Shown: in pieces, positions 8,226-17,813 of the stretch
Numbering within the stretch: position 1 is the stretch's first letter
Layout: each line of letters opens with the position of its first letter
DNA from: Myxococcales bacterium
GTDB lineage: Bacteria; Myxococcota; Myxococcia; Myxococcales; Myxococcaceae
Assembly: GCA_016191815.1 (NCBI GenBank)
Contig: JACPVI010000061.1
Location: 1-64,000, forward strand
DNA: 64,000 nt
Direction: 5' to 3'
Translations under genes and position numbers: made by a program
Notes under the pieces: generated by a model
What the model saw: the letters and a program-made list of their open reading frames with translations, nothing else
Databases searched by the model: none
What the model was told of the DNA's origin: nothing

Positions 8226-9770
8226 ATGAGATGGCGATTCGCAGCACTCGCCGCTTGCTGCTTTCTTGCAGCGGCCTGCCTGAACCCGGTGGCCTCTTGG
8301 AACCAAGATGGCGGCGAAGGCGACACCCCAGCCGACGGCGGGCAGGACGCCGGGCGCGACGGGGGGGCTGACGCAGGCAGCCCCGACGGTGGACGCTCGG
8401 GCGAGTACTCGGCCTGCGCGTACATCGGAGCCCTGGACCGCATCGCCATCTCCCGCACCAACCTCGCTCGCGGAACCAGGGTGAGGCTCATCTTGGTGAG
8501 CCCCGCGACCGGAGGCCCGCTGGGAATCACCGTGCCCCCGGGCTGGGGAGGGCAGAACGCTGTGCTCGAGACCGCCACCACCTCGGTCCAGGCCACCTCC
8601 GGCTCCGGTGAAGTGCGCTTCCGCCAAGCAGACGGCGGGCTGTGGCCCTATCCCGAGTCGCTGGACGTGCACCTCTCGCTCAGCTTCCCCGGCGTCGGAA
8701 CCGAGCGGCTCGACTCCGACGGGCTACCGCTGTCGGGAGACTGCCTCTACTCGAACCTCAAGGGCCGCTGGATCTCGGTGACCGGCACCGGCGCGCTGAC
8801 CGCCAACGACCTCAAGGGCGTCTGGGCCACTTCTCCCGGGCAGGCCTGGGCGGTCGGAAAGAGAAACACCGCCCTCGGCTGGGACGGCGCGCGGTGGACG
8901 GTGGGCTACTCCATGACCGCCGCGCTGGTCGACTACGAGGGCGTCTGGGCGAGCGGCCCGGCCGACTATTGGCTCGTGGGCAACCACTCCTCGGGGATGA
9001 TTCTTCACCTCACCGGCGGCTTCTGGCAGCCGTCGATGTTCTCCAATCCGTCGGCCCATCGGCTGAACGCCATCTGGGGCTCGCGCGCCTCCGACATCTG
9101 GGCGGTGGGCGGCTCCACCTTCGCGGGCGCGGCGTGGCGCTGGAACGGCTCCTCCTGGTCCAGCTTCAACACCCAGGCCGGCCGACCCCTCACGGCGATA
9201 GCCGGGCTCTCCTCCACCGACGTATGGACCATCGTGGAGCCGGGAAGCCTCTCTCGGTACGACGGCGCCAAGTGGACCCTCTACCCGCTTCCGCCCGGCG
9301 CGCTCACCGGAGGGCTCTGGGTGCGCAGCTCCTCCCCGGTGGACGTGTGGGCAACCGGCGCCTCCGGAAAGCTGTACCACTTCGACGGCTCAGCCTGGAC
9401 GACCGCCTACTCGGGCTCCAACACCCTCTCTGACATCTGGGCTTCCGGCGCCAACGACGCCTGGGCGGTGGGGGCGGGCGGAGCCTTGGCCCACTTCGAT
9501 GGCATCTCCTGGCGCGGGCTGCCCAGCCCGACCACCGCCGACCTCCACTCGGTCCACGGCACCGGCGAGGCCGACGTGTGGGCAGTGGGGAACGCCGGCA
9601 CCATGCTGCACTTCGGAGAGGGGACAAAGGGCGCGCTGTGCAACGGCGACTGGACCTGCAACAGCGGGCTCCTCTGCTGCTTCCCCTACCCCTCCTGCGG
9701 CGCCCCTGGCTGCCACAACCGCTGCTCAGTGCCGCTGGACGGGGGCTTGGGCTGTCCTTCTGAGCTCTAA
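8226..9770 (+). CDS. Lipoprotein with tandem propeller-type 'WAVG' repeats
   Basis: 514 residues; ATG preceded by GAGGGG. The signal ends in a lipobox AAAC, followed by an Asp/Gly-rich linker of the type 'DGGQDAGRDGGADAG'. From residue ~195 there are about seven repeats of roughly 40 residues built on 'L..VWas...DvWAVG..g...hwDG..W', the myxobacterial beta-propeller type. The C-terminal 45 residues are Cys-rich ('CNGDWTCNSGLLCCF'), probably disulfide-bonded. Such proteins are exported and surface-associated; no enzymatic function is established. It overlaps the next, convergent gene by four bases at the stop codons. The small lipoprotein at 28544 carries two of the same repeats. Confidence 0.8.
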   Translation: MRWRFAALAACCFLAAACLNPVASWNQDGGEGDTPADGGQDAGRDGGADAGSPDGGRSGEYSACAYIGALDRIAISRTNLARGTRVRLILVSPATGGPLGITVPPGWGGQNAVLETATTSVQATSGSGEVRFRQADGGLWPYPESLDVHLSLSFPGVGTERLDSDGLPLSGDCLYSNLKGRWISVTGTGALTANDLKGVWATSPGQAWAVGKRNTALGWDGARWTVGYSMTAALVDYEGVWASGPADYWLVGNHSSGMILHLTGGFWQPSMFSNPSAHRLNAIWGSRASDIWAVGGSTFAGAAWRWNGSSWSSFNTQAGRPLTAIAGLSSTDVWTIVEPGSLSRYDGAKWTLYPLPPGALTGGLWVRSSSPVDVWATGASGKLYHFDGSAWTTAYSGSNTLSDIWASGANDAWAVGAGGALAHFDGISWRGLPSPTTADLHSVHGTGEADVWAVGNAGTMLHFGEGTKGALCNGDWTCNSGLLCCFPYPSCGAPGCHNRCSVPLDGGLGCPSEL

Positions 9771-10792
9771 CGCCAAACCCGCGCCGACACGCCGATGTGG
9801 TCGGAGGCCCAGAGCACCCCGCCGGGGAGCTGGAAGGGCTGCTCGAAGATGGACGCGCAGCTCGACGCTGCGGTGCCGCGGACCCACAGGTAGTCCAGCT
9901 TCTGCGAGGTGCGGTTACCCGCCTGCGCGAGCGGGAAAGTCTCGTTGGTGCATCCGCGGTTGTCGTTCGCAGAGCAGACCAGCCCGGCCGCCGCCCCCAA
10001 GTCCACGAAGCCGGCGCTCCGCAGCAGTTGGTACACCGGCGCGGACTCGGGGGAGTTGAGGTCTCCTCCCAGCAGGGCCAGGCCGCCGGGCGCGCTCTGG
10101 GTATTGACGAAGGCCAACACGTCGCTCATCTCTTGGTTGGCTTTGGTCGCGTCCGAGGGGCCCTGGAGGTGGGCGTTGAAGAGGTCCAGCGGCCCCAATC
10201 CCGTGGAGACTCGCACGTGGAGGACCGAGCGCGGGCTGAGCGCCTGCACCTGCACCACCGAGTGGTTGGCCTTCGAGAGCACCGGAAGCAGGGTGATGGT
10301 CGCCTGCCCGAGCCCGCTGCCGGAGTTCACCGTGGGCGCGCCGCCCAGGATGCCGCCGAAGACGGCAGTGTAGGGCTGACCGCCGCCTCGGTTCAGCTCT
10401 CCGAGCATGGTCCCGAGCACGTCCGGGTATCCGAGCAAGGTGGACTGATTCACCTCCTGGAGCAGGATGACGTCCGGCCGAAGCTGGGCGAGCGTCTGGG
10501 CGATGCGAGGCAGCCGCTCCGGGAAACGGTCGTAGGGGGAAGCCGCTGGATCCTCATCGAGCAGCCCGTGCAACAGGTTGAAGGTGACGACCGTCACCCC
10601 ACCGTCGACTCCCGCGTCGGCCGAGCTAGAGGCGTCCGCCGTCCCGCCGTCGACTGGACCGGCGTCGCCATCGCCGGCATCGGCCACCGCGGCGTCGGCC
10701 GGCCCCGGGGCGCCACCGTCGTGGTCGGGCGCAGGCCCTGCCGCACGGCCGCAGGCGAGCAGACCCCAGAGCGAGAGCGCGAGGAGACGCAT
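9767..10792 (-). CDS. EEP-family (endonuclease/exonuclease/phosphatase) lipoprotein with Asp-Ala linker
   Basis: 341 residues from ATG 10792; the same frame is open far upstream but only this start gives a signal peptide with lipobox LLAC. Residues ~20-65 form a linker rich in Asp, Ala and Gly. The catalytic domain shows 'TVVTFNLLHG', 'DVILLQEVNQ' (Glu), 'DLFNAHLQGP' (His), 'ALLGGDLNSPE' (Asp/Asn) and a terminal 'WASDHIGVSA' (Asp-His). This is the sphingomyelinase/DNase I fold; substrate unknown. It faces the gene at 10893 divergently, with 100 bases between the starts. Confidence 0.83.
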   Translation of the reverse strand: MRLLALSLWGLLACGRAAGPAPDHDGGAPGPADAAVADAGDGDAGPVDGGTADASSSADAGVDGGVTVVTFNLLHGLLDEDPAASPYDRFPERLPRIAQTLAQLRPDVILLQEVNQSTLLGYPDVLGTMLGELNRGGGQPYTAVFGGILGGAPTVNSGSGLGQATITLLPVLSKANHSVVQVQALSPRSVLHVRVSTGLGPLDLFNAHLQGPSDATKANQEMSDVLAFVNTQSAPGGLALLGGDLNSPESAPVYQLLRSAGFVDLGAAAGLVCSANDNRGCTNETFPLAQAGNRTSQKLDYLWVRGTAASSCASIFEQPFQLPGGVLWASDHIGVSARVWR

Positions 10793-10892
10793 CGGCGCGC
10801 CAATAATCGACCCCCGAGGGCGGTGCAAGCATGCGCCATGCACCTCGTCCATAGTGGAAGTTTGACGTTGCGCTGCGGCGGCGGTCGCCGCG

Positions 10893-11882
10893 ATGCTCTC
10901 GGCGGTGCTCGAAGGAATTGAGCGTCCTCTCTTCCGCGCGGCGGTAGCGCTTTCGGCGGCCATCGCCGCCGTGAGCGGTTGCGCCCACCAGGCGAAGGGT
11001 TCCAGCCGCCTCGGCGAAGCACGCCAGCTGGAGCTGATCGACACCCTCCCCGCTTTTGCCGCCTCGCTGCGCGAGAGCGTGAAGGACTTCCCCGACGGGC
11101 CGATGCTCGCCTGGCAGGCGTACGAGCGGGAGCACTCGGCGCTCCTCGACGCCGCCGGCGCCAGGGAGGAAGACCCCGGAGACCACCAGCTCCGGAAGCT
11201 GTGCGTAGGCCCGGAGGCGGTGCTCTCGCTGCTCGACGGCTTCGAGGCCAAGGCGCCGCGCGAGCTGGAGAGGCTGAGCGCGGACCTCTCCTCCAAGCTG
11301 GGAGGCGTGCCGAGGATGGCGGTGGCGTTCGCGGCGCTCCGCTCCGAGCGCTCCTTCTTCCGCGGCCTCGAGGACGGGAAGCCCCTCTTGGTGGTCAACG
11401 CCCGAAAGCCGGAGCTCTCTCGGCCGGAGGCGCGGCAGGTGCTCTTCGCCCGCGAGCTGTTCGGCCAGCTCCACCGCGAGCGGGAGCCGGACTCCGCCTC
11501 CCTCTCCCCGCTCGCCCGCCGCCTCTTTCGCGAGGGCGCGGCCCTGTTGGCGGTGAGGCAGCTCGTCCCCCGCGCGGAGGAGCACCTGCTCTTGGGAGTG
11601 AGCGAGGGCTCGCTGCCGCAGCTCCGCGCCCGGCAGGCGCTCGCCGCCAAGGAGCTGTTGGCTGTCCTGGACAGCGGGCGCGAGAGCGAGTCGGGGCGCT
11701 TCTTCGACCCCGAAGTGAAGGACCCGCTCATTCCCTCCGGGGCCGGCCTCTACCTGGCCGACCGGCTGTTCCAGAGGCTCGCGGGCGAGCTTGGCTCCGC
11801 CTTGAGGCCGCTCAAGCTCTCCTCGGCCGAGTTCGTCCCGAGCGCGAGGAGGCACCTTTTGGAGATGGCCTCCGGGAGGTGA
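10893..11882 (+). CDS. Lipoprotein of unknown function, alpha-helical
   Basis: 329 residues. A rather long N-terminus precedes a hydrophobic stretch and lipobox VSGC, then a 'CAHQAKGSS' mature start. The rest is predicted mostly helical, with many charged residues and a pattern that recalls secreted zinc-protease-like proteins of the DUF2268 type. However, the place where HExxH would be expected ('LFARELFGQLHRERE') lacks the motif, so protease activity is not supported. No family is recognised. The ribosome-binding site is poor and the start is tentative. It precedes glnA by 116 bases on the same strand. Confidence 0.65.
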   Translation: MLSAVLEGIERPLFRAAVALSAAIAAVSGCAHQAKGSSRLGEARQLELIDTLPAFAASLRESVKDFPDGPMLAWQAYEREHSALLDAAGAREEDPGDHQLRKLCVGPEAVLSLLDGFEAKAPRELERLSADLSSKLGGVPRMAVAFAALRSERSFFRGLEDGKPLLVVNARKPELSRPEARQVLFARELFGQLHREREPDSASLSPLARRLFREGAALLAVRQLVPRAEEHLLLGVSEGSLPQLRARQALAAKELLAVLDSGRESESGRFFDPEVKDPLIPSGAGLYLADRLFQRLAGELGSALRPLKLSSAEFVPSARRHLLEMASGR

Positions 11883-11998
11883 GGCCTTCGCCCAGAGGAC
11901 CTTCCGGCCGGTTCGGGCTTCCCTCCCGGGCTTTGGGTGTCTAGTGTGCGGCGTCCATTTTTTCGGCGGCCGCGCAAGGGCGGTCCGCGAGGAGAGAG

Positions 11999-13423
11999 AT
12001 GATGACCAAGTCGCCCAAGGAAGCGCTGGCGCTGGCCAAGGACCGCGGCGCGGTGATGGTGGATTTGAAGTTCATGGACTTCGTGGGGCTCTGGCAGCAC
12101 TTCACGGTGCCGGTGGCGGAGCTGACCGAGCCGGTGTTCGAGGAGGGGTTGGGCTTCGACGGCTCCTCCATCCGCGGCTGGCAGGAGATTCACGCCTCCG
12201 ACATGCTGGTCATCCCCGACGCCACGACGGCGGTGATGGATCCGTTCATGAAGGACCCCACCCTCTCGCTCATCTGCAACATCTCCGACCCCATCACCAA
12301 GGAGACGTATAGCCGGGACCCCAGGAACATCGCGCTCAAGGCGGAGAAGTACCTCAAGTCTACCGGCATCGCGGACGCGGCCTACTTCGGGCCGGAGGCG
12401 GAGTTCTTCATCTTCGACGAGGTGCGCTTCGAAACCAAGCCGAACGAGTGCTTCTACTCCATCGACTCGGTGGAGGGCTTCTGGAACACCGGCCGGCCGG
12501 AGGAAGGCGGCAACCGCGGCTACAAGACTCGCTACAAGGAGGGCTACTTCCCGGTCCCGCCGATGGACAGCCAGCAGGACCTGCGCGGCGAGATGTGCCG
12601 GGTGATGGCCGAGGTGGGAATCCAGGTCGAGCGGCAGCACCACGAGGTGGCCACCGCCGGCCAGGCGGAGATCGACATCCGCTACAATACCCTGGTGCGG
12701 ACTGCCGACGACTTGATGTGGTTCAAGTACATCATCAAGAACGTCGCCTGGAGGCAGAACAAGACGGTGACCTTCATGCCCAAGCCGCTCTTCGGAGACA
12801 ACGGCAGCGGCATGCACACCCACCAGTCTCTGTGGAAGGCGGGCAAGCCGCTCTTCGCCGGCGACGGCTACGCCGGCCTCTCGGACATGGCGCTCTGGTA
12901 CATCGGCGGGGTGCTCAAGCACGCGAGGGCGCTGGCGGCGCTCTGCAACCCGACCACCAACAGCTACAAGCGGCTGGTGCCGGGGTTCGAGGCGCCGGTG
13001 AATCTGGCCTACTCGAGCCGCAACCGGTCGGCGGCGATCCGGATTCCGATGTACTCGCCCGCCCCGAAGACGAAGCGAATCGAGTTCCGCTCGCCGGATC
13101 CGTCGTGCAACGGCTACCTGGCGTTCGCGGCGATGCTGATGGCGGGGCTGGACGGGATCGAGAACAAGATCGACCCAGGCGAGCCGATGGACAAGGACAT
13201 CTACGGGCTGTCGCCGGAGGAGCTGAAGGACGTGCCGAAGATGCCGGGCTCCTTGGACGAGGCGTTGGACTGCCTGAAGAAGGACCACAAGTTCCTGCTC
13301 AAGGGCGACGTCTTCACCGAGGACGTGGTCCAGACCTGGGTGGAGTACAAGATGAGCAAGGAGGTGAACCCCATCCGGCTGCGGCCGCACCCGATGGAGT
13401 TCGCGCTCTACTTCGACATCTGA
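11999..13423 (+). CDS. glnA: Glutamine synthetase, type I
   Basis: GlnA makes glutamine from glutamate, ammonia and ATP in the cytoplasm. The 474 residues are full length for GSI. Visible signatures: '[13 protein letters not shown]' near residue 50, '[13 protein letters not shown]' (metal Glu), '[11 protein letters not shown]' (ATP/ammonia site), '[16 protein letters not shown]' and '[13 protein letters not shown]'. Tyr402 in '[13 protein letters not shown]' corresponds to the tyrosine adenylylated by GlnE in the GSI-beta class, so covalent control is likely. Two consecutive ATG codons (11999, 12002) follow GGAGAG; either could start. No PII or NtrBC gene is beside it. A perfect hairpin follows the stop codon. 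Confidence 0.97.
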   Translation: MMTKSPKEALALAKDRGAVMVDLKFMDFVGLWQHFTVPVAELTEPVFEEGLGFDGSSIRGWQEIHASDMLVIPDATTAVMDPFMKDPTLSLICNISDPITKETYSRDPRNIALKAEKYLKSTGIADAAYFGPEAEFFIFDEVRFETKPNECFYSIDSVEGFWNTGRPEEGGNRGYKTRYKEGYFPVPPMDSQQDLRGEMCRVMAEVGIQVERQHHEVATAGQAEIDIRYNTLVRTADDLMWFKYIIKNVAWRQNKTVTFMPKPLFGDNGSGMHTHQSLWKAGKPLFAGDGYAGLSDMALWYIGGVLKHARALAALCNPTTNSYKRLVPGFEAPVNLAYSSRNRSAAIRIPMYSPAPKTKRIEFRSPDPSCNGYLAFAAMLMAGLDGIENKIDPGEPMDKDIYGLSPEELKDVPKMPGSLDEALDCLKKDHKFLLKGDVFTEDVVQTWVEYKMSKEVNPIRLRPHPMEFALYFDI

Positions 13424-13436
13424 CCAACCCACCATT

Positions 13437-13461
13437 CCCTCTCCCTCTGGGCGGGAGAGGG
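13437..13461. terminator. Hairpin between convergent genes, likely bidirectional terminator
   Basis: CCCTCTCCC at 13437-13445 pairs perfectly with GGGAGAGGG at 13453-13461 across a seven-base loop. It lies between the stop of glnA (13423) and the stop of the convergent CAP-domain gene (13462). There is no U-tract, and CCCTCTCCC/GGGAGAGGG hairpins are also a common dispersed intergenic repeat. Confidence 0.55.
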
Positions 13462-15234
13462 TCACGGTGAGGGTGCCGCCATGGACACCTTCATCTCCGC
13501 CTGGCATTCGCAGGTACGCGGAGCGCTGGCCGAGGCGGTCTGGGTCGGCCCCACGTCGGTCAGCACCAGCAGCACCACGTAGTTCGTCCAGGGCTCTGCC
13601 CGCTCCTTGTGCTGCCCCACCACCGCGATGATTCCGAGTTGCTGCCGCTGGAGCAGCTCCTCCGGAATCTGCAGCTCCTCCAGCGAGTGGGTGGTCAGAA
13701 TCCACCCGCTCACCCGCCGGTTCAGCACCCGGCCGCACTCCCTCATCAGGAAGGTCAGCGCACCGTCCGGATCCTCCCCATCCTTCATCAAGGCCACGGT
13801 CCGCTCCGCCGAATCCCCCGGCGCCGAGACCCAGAGCGCCGGCGCCATCCCCTTCTCCGCCCGCCGCTCGTTGATGAGGTCCACCACCTCCTTCACCCGC
13901 TCCGGGTGCCTCCGCTCGTCCATCAGGGCGTACCCGCTCACCACCACCCCCAGCGCTCCCCGCGCCGAATCGACGATCGGCCCGAACGCCACCTCCGTCA
14001 CCTTGGAGTCCAAGAGCGCCTCGCGCCCCCATGGGTGCGCCAGCATGTCCCCCACCACCGCGCTCACGTCGCCCCCGGACATCACCCACGAGGAGGTGAA
14101 GGTTCCAAACAGCACCGGCCCACCCACGTTCCAACCCGCGCGCAGCCCCATCACCACCGTGTCCGCCACCATCTCCTCCGCTTGGCCGAACACCGCCGAG
14201 AAGTAGTGCGGCGCCAGCCTGGCCGCCGTCTCGCTCTGCTTCGCGGAGAGCCGAAGCTGCCCCAGCCCCGCCTGCGCCCGCACTTGATTCACCAGCGTCA
14301 GGAGCTCCGGAGAGAAGTCACCTACGTCCTTCGCCATCAGCGGCGCGGTGTACGGCACTCGCAGGTACTCCTTGGGCCCCGAGCCGCCAGGCAAGGCGAG
14401 CACCTCCGCCACCAGCTCACCCAGAATTCGACCGGGAGGAAACGCCGTCACCTGGACCCAGGCCACCTCGTCCTCCGGCGCCACCTGGCAGCGGACGGAA
14501 AACCGCGGCAGCACCACCTTGCTGTCCACCTCGCACTCGGAAAAGCCGTAGCGGCCCCGGTTGGCCAGCGCCCGCACCTTCTCCGCCTTGATGAACAGCT
14601 CTCCCCGCAACGTCACCGCGCCGCCCTCCGCCGCCAGCTCCATCGGTTCGATCAGCGCCTTGCGCTCACCGCTGGCGAAGGCCACCACCGCCCGCCCGCC
14701 CTTCCTGCCGAACCACACCCCCGCGGCTCGGTTTCCCACCAGCTCCTCGCGAAGCTGCTTCTCCAAGTCCCCCTTCCACCGCTCGAAGACCTTCTCGTCG
14801 GAGACGTCCTCCGGCACCTCCCCGTGAATCCAGTTCGTCCACACCCGCACCACGCTGGCGCCGCACCGCCCCTCGATGAAGTTGTGGAGATCCGCCGAAG
14901 GCTGCGAGCCGTGCTCCAGGGCGAAGCGCCCCACCTCGCGCGCCACGCAGTGCATGTCCTCCGAGGGCGTCAGCGCTCCGGCCCTCGACTGGGCAAGCTG
15001 CGCCAACAGCCCTTCCCACGGAGTGCTCCCCGAGCGCGGGCTCAGCGCCACATGGGTGGCCAGCGGGCCGGACAATTCCCACTTCTCCACCGACACCCGC
15101 TTGCTCTTGAACACCTCCGCGGGCGGAGGCTTCGCCGCCAGCTTCTCCAGCGCCTCCAGGCTGGGAAACTGCGAGCGGTGCGCGCAGGCCAAAAAGCTTG
15201 CGAGAGCGAAGGGGAATACGCGCAGTGCTTTCAT
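13462..15234 (-). CDS. CAP-domain (SCP/PR1-like) lipoprotein
   Basis: 590 residues, lipobox FLAC. Residues ~20-290 form an N-terminal domain without recognised family. At ~310 the sequence 'LLTLVNQVRAQAGLGQLRLS' is the start signature of a CAP/cysteine-rich secretory domain, and a second helix with the same spacing, 'VVDLINERRAEKGMAPALWV', occurs near residue 465. CAP proteins are secreted and often bind lipids or act on other cells; the activity here is unknown. The C-terminal tail is Thr/Ser/Ala-rich. Transcribed toward glnA and sharing the hairpin with it; starts 162 bases from the divergent TMEM43-type gene. Confidence 0.7.
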   Translation of the reverse strand: MKALRVFPFALASFLACAHRSQFPSLEALEKLAAKPPPAEVFKSKRVSVEKWELSGPLATHVALSPRSGSTPWEGLLAQLAQSRAGALTPSEDMHCVAREVGRFALEHGSQPSADLHNFIEGRCGASVVRVWTNWIHGEVPEDVSDEKVFERWKGDLEKQLREELVGNRAAGVWFGRKGGRAVVAFASGERKALIEPMELAAEGGAVTLRGELFIKAEKVRALANRGRYGFSECEVDSKVVLPRFSVRCQVAPEDEVAWVQVTAFPPGRILGELVAEVLALPGGSGPKEYLRVPYTAPLMAKDVGDFSPELLTLVNQVRAQAGLGQLRLSAKQSETAARLAPHYFSAVFGQAEEMVADTVVMGLRAGWNVGGPVLFGTFTSSWVMSGGDVSAVVGDMLAHPWGREALLDSKVTEVAFGPIVDSARGALGVVVSGYALMDERRHPERVKEVVDLINERRAEKGMAPALWVSAPGDSAERTVALMKDGEDPDGALTFLMRECGRVLNRRVSGWILTTHSLEELQIPEELLQRQQLGIIAVVGQHKERAEPWTNYVVLLVLTDVGPTQTASASAPRTCECQAEMKVSMAAPSP

Positions 15235-15396
15235 GGCCGGTTCCCTAGACCCTCTGGCGCGACAGGGTCAAGCCGGCGCTGTCCGAAGAATTGCTCGCCG
15301 CCGAAGTGTCGCCGGATGGGCGGTTGCACTCTTCTTCCTCGCCGGGGGTCAGCTCTGGGCTAGCGTCGCCACCCACACCCACACGGGGGAGAGACC

Positions 15397-16560
15397 ATGG
15401 CCTATACCGAAGTCACCACGCAGTCCTGGGGCAGCCGGCTGGTGAAGTCCATCAAGTCGGTGCTCGTGGGGCTTTTCCTGTTCGTCGTCTCCTTCCCGCT
15501 GCTCTTCTGGAACGAGGGCCGCGCGGTGCAGACCGCCCAGAGCCTCGAGGAGGGCGCCGGAGCGGTGAAGACCGTCCCGGTGGACAAGGTGGAACCCGGC
15601 TTCGAAGGGAAGCTGGTCCACACCACCGGCGACGCCAAGACCGACGAGACCTTGAGGGACCCGGAGCTGTTGGTCTCCGCCGCGGCGATCAAGCTCGAGC
15701 GCAAGGTGGAGATGTACCAGTGGGAGGAGGAGAAGAAGTCCGAGGAGAAGAAGAAGGTCGGCGGCAGCACCGAGACCATCACCACCTACGACTACAAGAA
15801 GACCTGGTCGGACGACCTCATCCACTCCTCCAACTTCAAGCAGTCCGCCGCCCACTCCAATCCGGGCAGCATGCCCTACGAGTCGAAGACCTGGAGCGCG
15901 AAGGACGTCACCGTGGGCGCCTTCACCCTCTCGCCGGAGCAGATCGCGAAGATCGACAACTCCGAAGACCTGACCATCACCGCCGCGCATGTGGAGGCCC
16001 TCCCCAAGGGCACCGCCAAGCACGAGGCCGGCCAGTTCTACATCGGCGATGACCCGGGCAGCCCGGAGATCGGCGACGTGCGGATCAGCTACGAGCTGGT
16101 GAAGCCGGGCCCGGTGAGCCTGGTGGGCGTCCAGACCGGGAAGACCTTCGCCGCCTGGCAGGCGCCGGCGGGGGACCAGATTCTCCTGCTGCAGACCGGC
16201 ACCCACACCGCCGAGGCGATGTTCAAGGCGGCGCAGGAGGCCAACGTGGTGATGACCTGGATCCTCCGGCTGGTGGGCTTCGTGATGATGTTCGCGGGCC
16301 TGACCATGGTGTTCAAGCCGGTGAGTGTGATGGGCGACGTGGTGCCGCTGGTCGGCACCATGCTGGGCGCGGGGCTGGGGCTGTTCGCCTTCGTCATCTC
16401 CGCGGCGCTCTCGGTCATCACCGTGGGGGTCGCCTGGCTGTTCTACCGGCCGGTGCTGGGAGCGGTCCTCCTGGCGGTCTCGGTGGCGGGCATCGTCGGG
16501 CTGGTGATGCTGGGCATCAAGCGGAAGAAGGCCCGCGCGGCTGTGCCCTCTGCCGCCTGA
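15397..16560 (+). CDS. TMEM43 family membrane protein
   Basis: 387 residues, ATG preceded by GGGGGAGAG. One N-terminal transmembrane helix ending in the family hallmark 'FPLLFWNEGRAVQTA', a ~230-residue extracytoplasmic domain (with a charged stretch 'EEEKKSEEKKKVGG' around residue 110), then three to four C-terminal helices (~285-380). TMEM43/LUMA proteins occur in eukaryotic nuclear envelopes and scattered in bacteria; the bacterial role is not established. The gene stands alone, divergent from the CAP lipoprotein and convergent with the secreted protein at 16607. Confidence 0.85.
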   Translation: MAYTEVTTQSWGSRLVKSIKSVLVGLFLFVVSFPLLFWNEGRAVQTAQSLEEGAGAVKTVPVDKVEPGFEGKLVHTTGDAKTDETLRDPELLVSAAAIKLERKVEMYQWEEEKKSEEKKKVGGSTETITTYDYKKTWSDDLIHSSNFKQSAAHSNPGSMPYESKTWSAKDVTVGAFTLSPEQIAKIDNSEDLTITAAHVEALPKGTAKHEAGQFYIGDDPGSPEIGDVRISYELVKPGPVSLVGVQTGKTFAAWQAPAGDQILLLQTGTHTAEAMFKAAQEANVVMTWILRLVGFVMMFAGLTMVFKPVSVMGDVVPLVGTMLGAGLGLFAFVISAALSVITVGVAWLFYRPVLGAVLLAVSVAGIVGLVMLGIKRKKARAAVPSAA

Positions 16561-16606
16561 GGTTGGGGGCCGGGGGGCGCCCGGAGCAGCTCGGGCGTCC
16601 CTTCGC

Positions 16607-17758
16607 CTACTCGGCCGCGACCGAGATGTTGAGCCCGCTTCCGTCGGCAAACTCGCTCTTCTTCTCCGTCTTGTTGCCGAGGCCTCCGGAGCCCTTCCGG
16701 ACATAGCTCCAGTCGATCGAGCCGCGGGTGGCGAGCCAGAAAGGCTTTCGCGCCCCTTTCCCGTAGCGCGCCTCGAAGAACTTGGGCACGCTCCAGCTGA
16801 AGACGTCGTTCTTCACCGTGGGGAACACTCCCGAGGAGGCCGAGGAGCTTTCGCCGGCGGGCACGTCGGGGTTTCCGGGGAAGCTCCACTCGTAGCTCTC
16901 CTCGGTCACCTTCCAGGTGGTGGTGCCGGTGGCCGCGCCGGTGTTCACGGTGAACTCGAACTCCCAGGGAGAAGACTTGGCCACCGCGGCGTTGCGGGTC
17001 GGGTTCTTGGCCTTTTCCAGGATGAGCTTCCGGGTGTCGGTCATCGCCTCCGCGCGGACCTTGAGCACCCTGTCCGCGGGCACCGGCACGTCCGCCTTCT
17101 GCCCGGGGTCGAGGCGGACGCCGTTGACGATGAAGGCCACTGCCTTCGCGTCGTTCTTGAGCTGGATCGGCTTCGCGAGCCCGGAGATGGCGCTGGTCTT
17201 CGCCTGCAGGCCCTGCACCGCCCCGACGAAAGCATTGACGTCCGAGCCGAGCGCCCGCTGCCGGGCGATGAGCTGCTGGCCCATCCGCTCCATGTCCTGC
17301 GGCTTGAGGCCCTGCACCAGGCGGAAGAAGTCCTTGAGGGAGTTCTTCAGCCTCAAGGCCTGCTGGTCCCGCGCCTTGACGGTCTTCTCCCGCTGCGCCT
17401 TGAGCTCCCTGTACTTGGCGCGCTCCGCCTGGGCCTCCTCGGTGTTGCCCCAGGCGTCCGGGTTCGCCCCGCGGCTTCTCTCCATGTCGCCGACCTGGGT
17501 GTCGATCTCCCTGACCAGGGCGTCGAACTTGTCCGAGACCGCGTTCACCTGCTTCGCCTGCGCCGTCGTGATGTCGACCAGCTTGTTCCAGTTCTTCTCG
17601 TTGATGGCCTGCGCCATCTGGTTCTGAATCCCGGCCTGCAGCTCCATCCCGGCGTTGTTCAGCTCATTAAGTGCGCCGGCGATGAGGATCTGCGCCGAGG
17701 CCGCTTGGCCAATCAGCAGGACTGCAAGGCAGAGAGAACGCTTCGTTGGAGACGACAT
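16607..17758 (-). CDS. Secreted coiled-coil protein of unknown function
   Basis: 383 residues from ATG 17758, which has a strong site (AAGGAAGGTGG); the frame is open further upstream but lacks a start with signal. The signal peptide ends at 'GQAASA|Q'. Residues ~25-190 are helical and likely coiled coil ('ERAKYRELKAQREKTVKARD'). Residues ~190-383 are beta-rich and include 'VAFIVNGVRLDPGQKADVPV', resembling a short Ig-like region. No family recognised. It lies 55 bases downstream of the secreted gene at 17814 on the same strand, so the two are probably one operon and act in the periplasm or outside. Confidence 0.65.
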   Translation of the reverse strand: MSSPTKRSLCLAVLLIGQAASAQILIAGALNELNNAGMELQAGIQNQMAQAINEKNWNKLVDITTAQAKQVNAVSDKFDALVREIDTQVGDMERSRGANPDAWGNTEEAQAERAKYRELKAQREKTVKARDQQALRLKNSLKDFFRLVQGLKPQDMERMGQQLIARQRALGSDVNAFVGAVQGLQAKTSAISGLAKPIQLKNDAKAVAFIVNGVRLDPGQKADVPVPADRVLKVRAEAMTDTRKLILEKAKNPTRNAAVAKSSPWEFEFTVNTGAATGTTTWKVTEESYEWSFPGNPDVPAGESSSASSGVFPTVKNDVFSWSVPKFFEARYGKGARKPFWLATRGSIDWSYVRKGSGGLGNKTEKKSEFADGSGLNISVAAE

Positions 17759-17813
17759 GACCACCTTCCTTGTGCGAGGTGCCTGATGATCGGCGTTTTC
17801 AACGGATGCGCTT

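Noticed and set aside
11417-11480. An HExxH-type zinc protease site in the lipoprotein at 10893
   Set aside because: The corresponding segment reads 'ELFGQLHRE'; the motif is absent.
11750-14134. A 794-codon minus-strand frame across glnA
   Set aside because: Antisense shadow of a clear glutamine synthetase.
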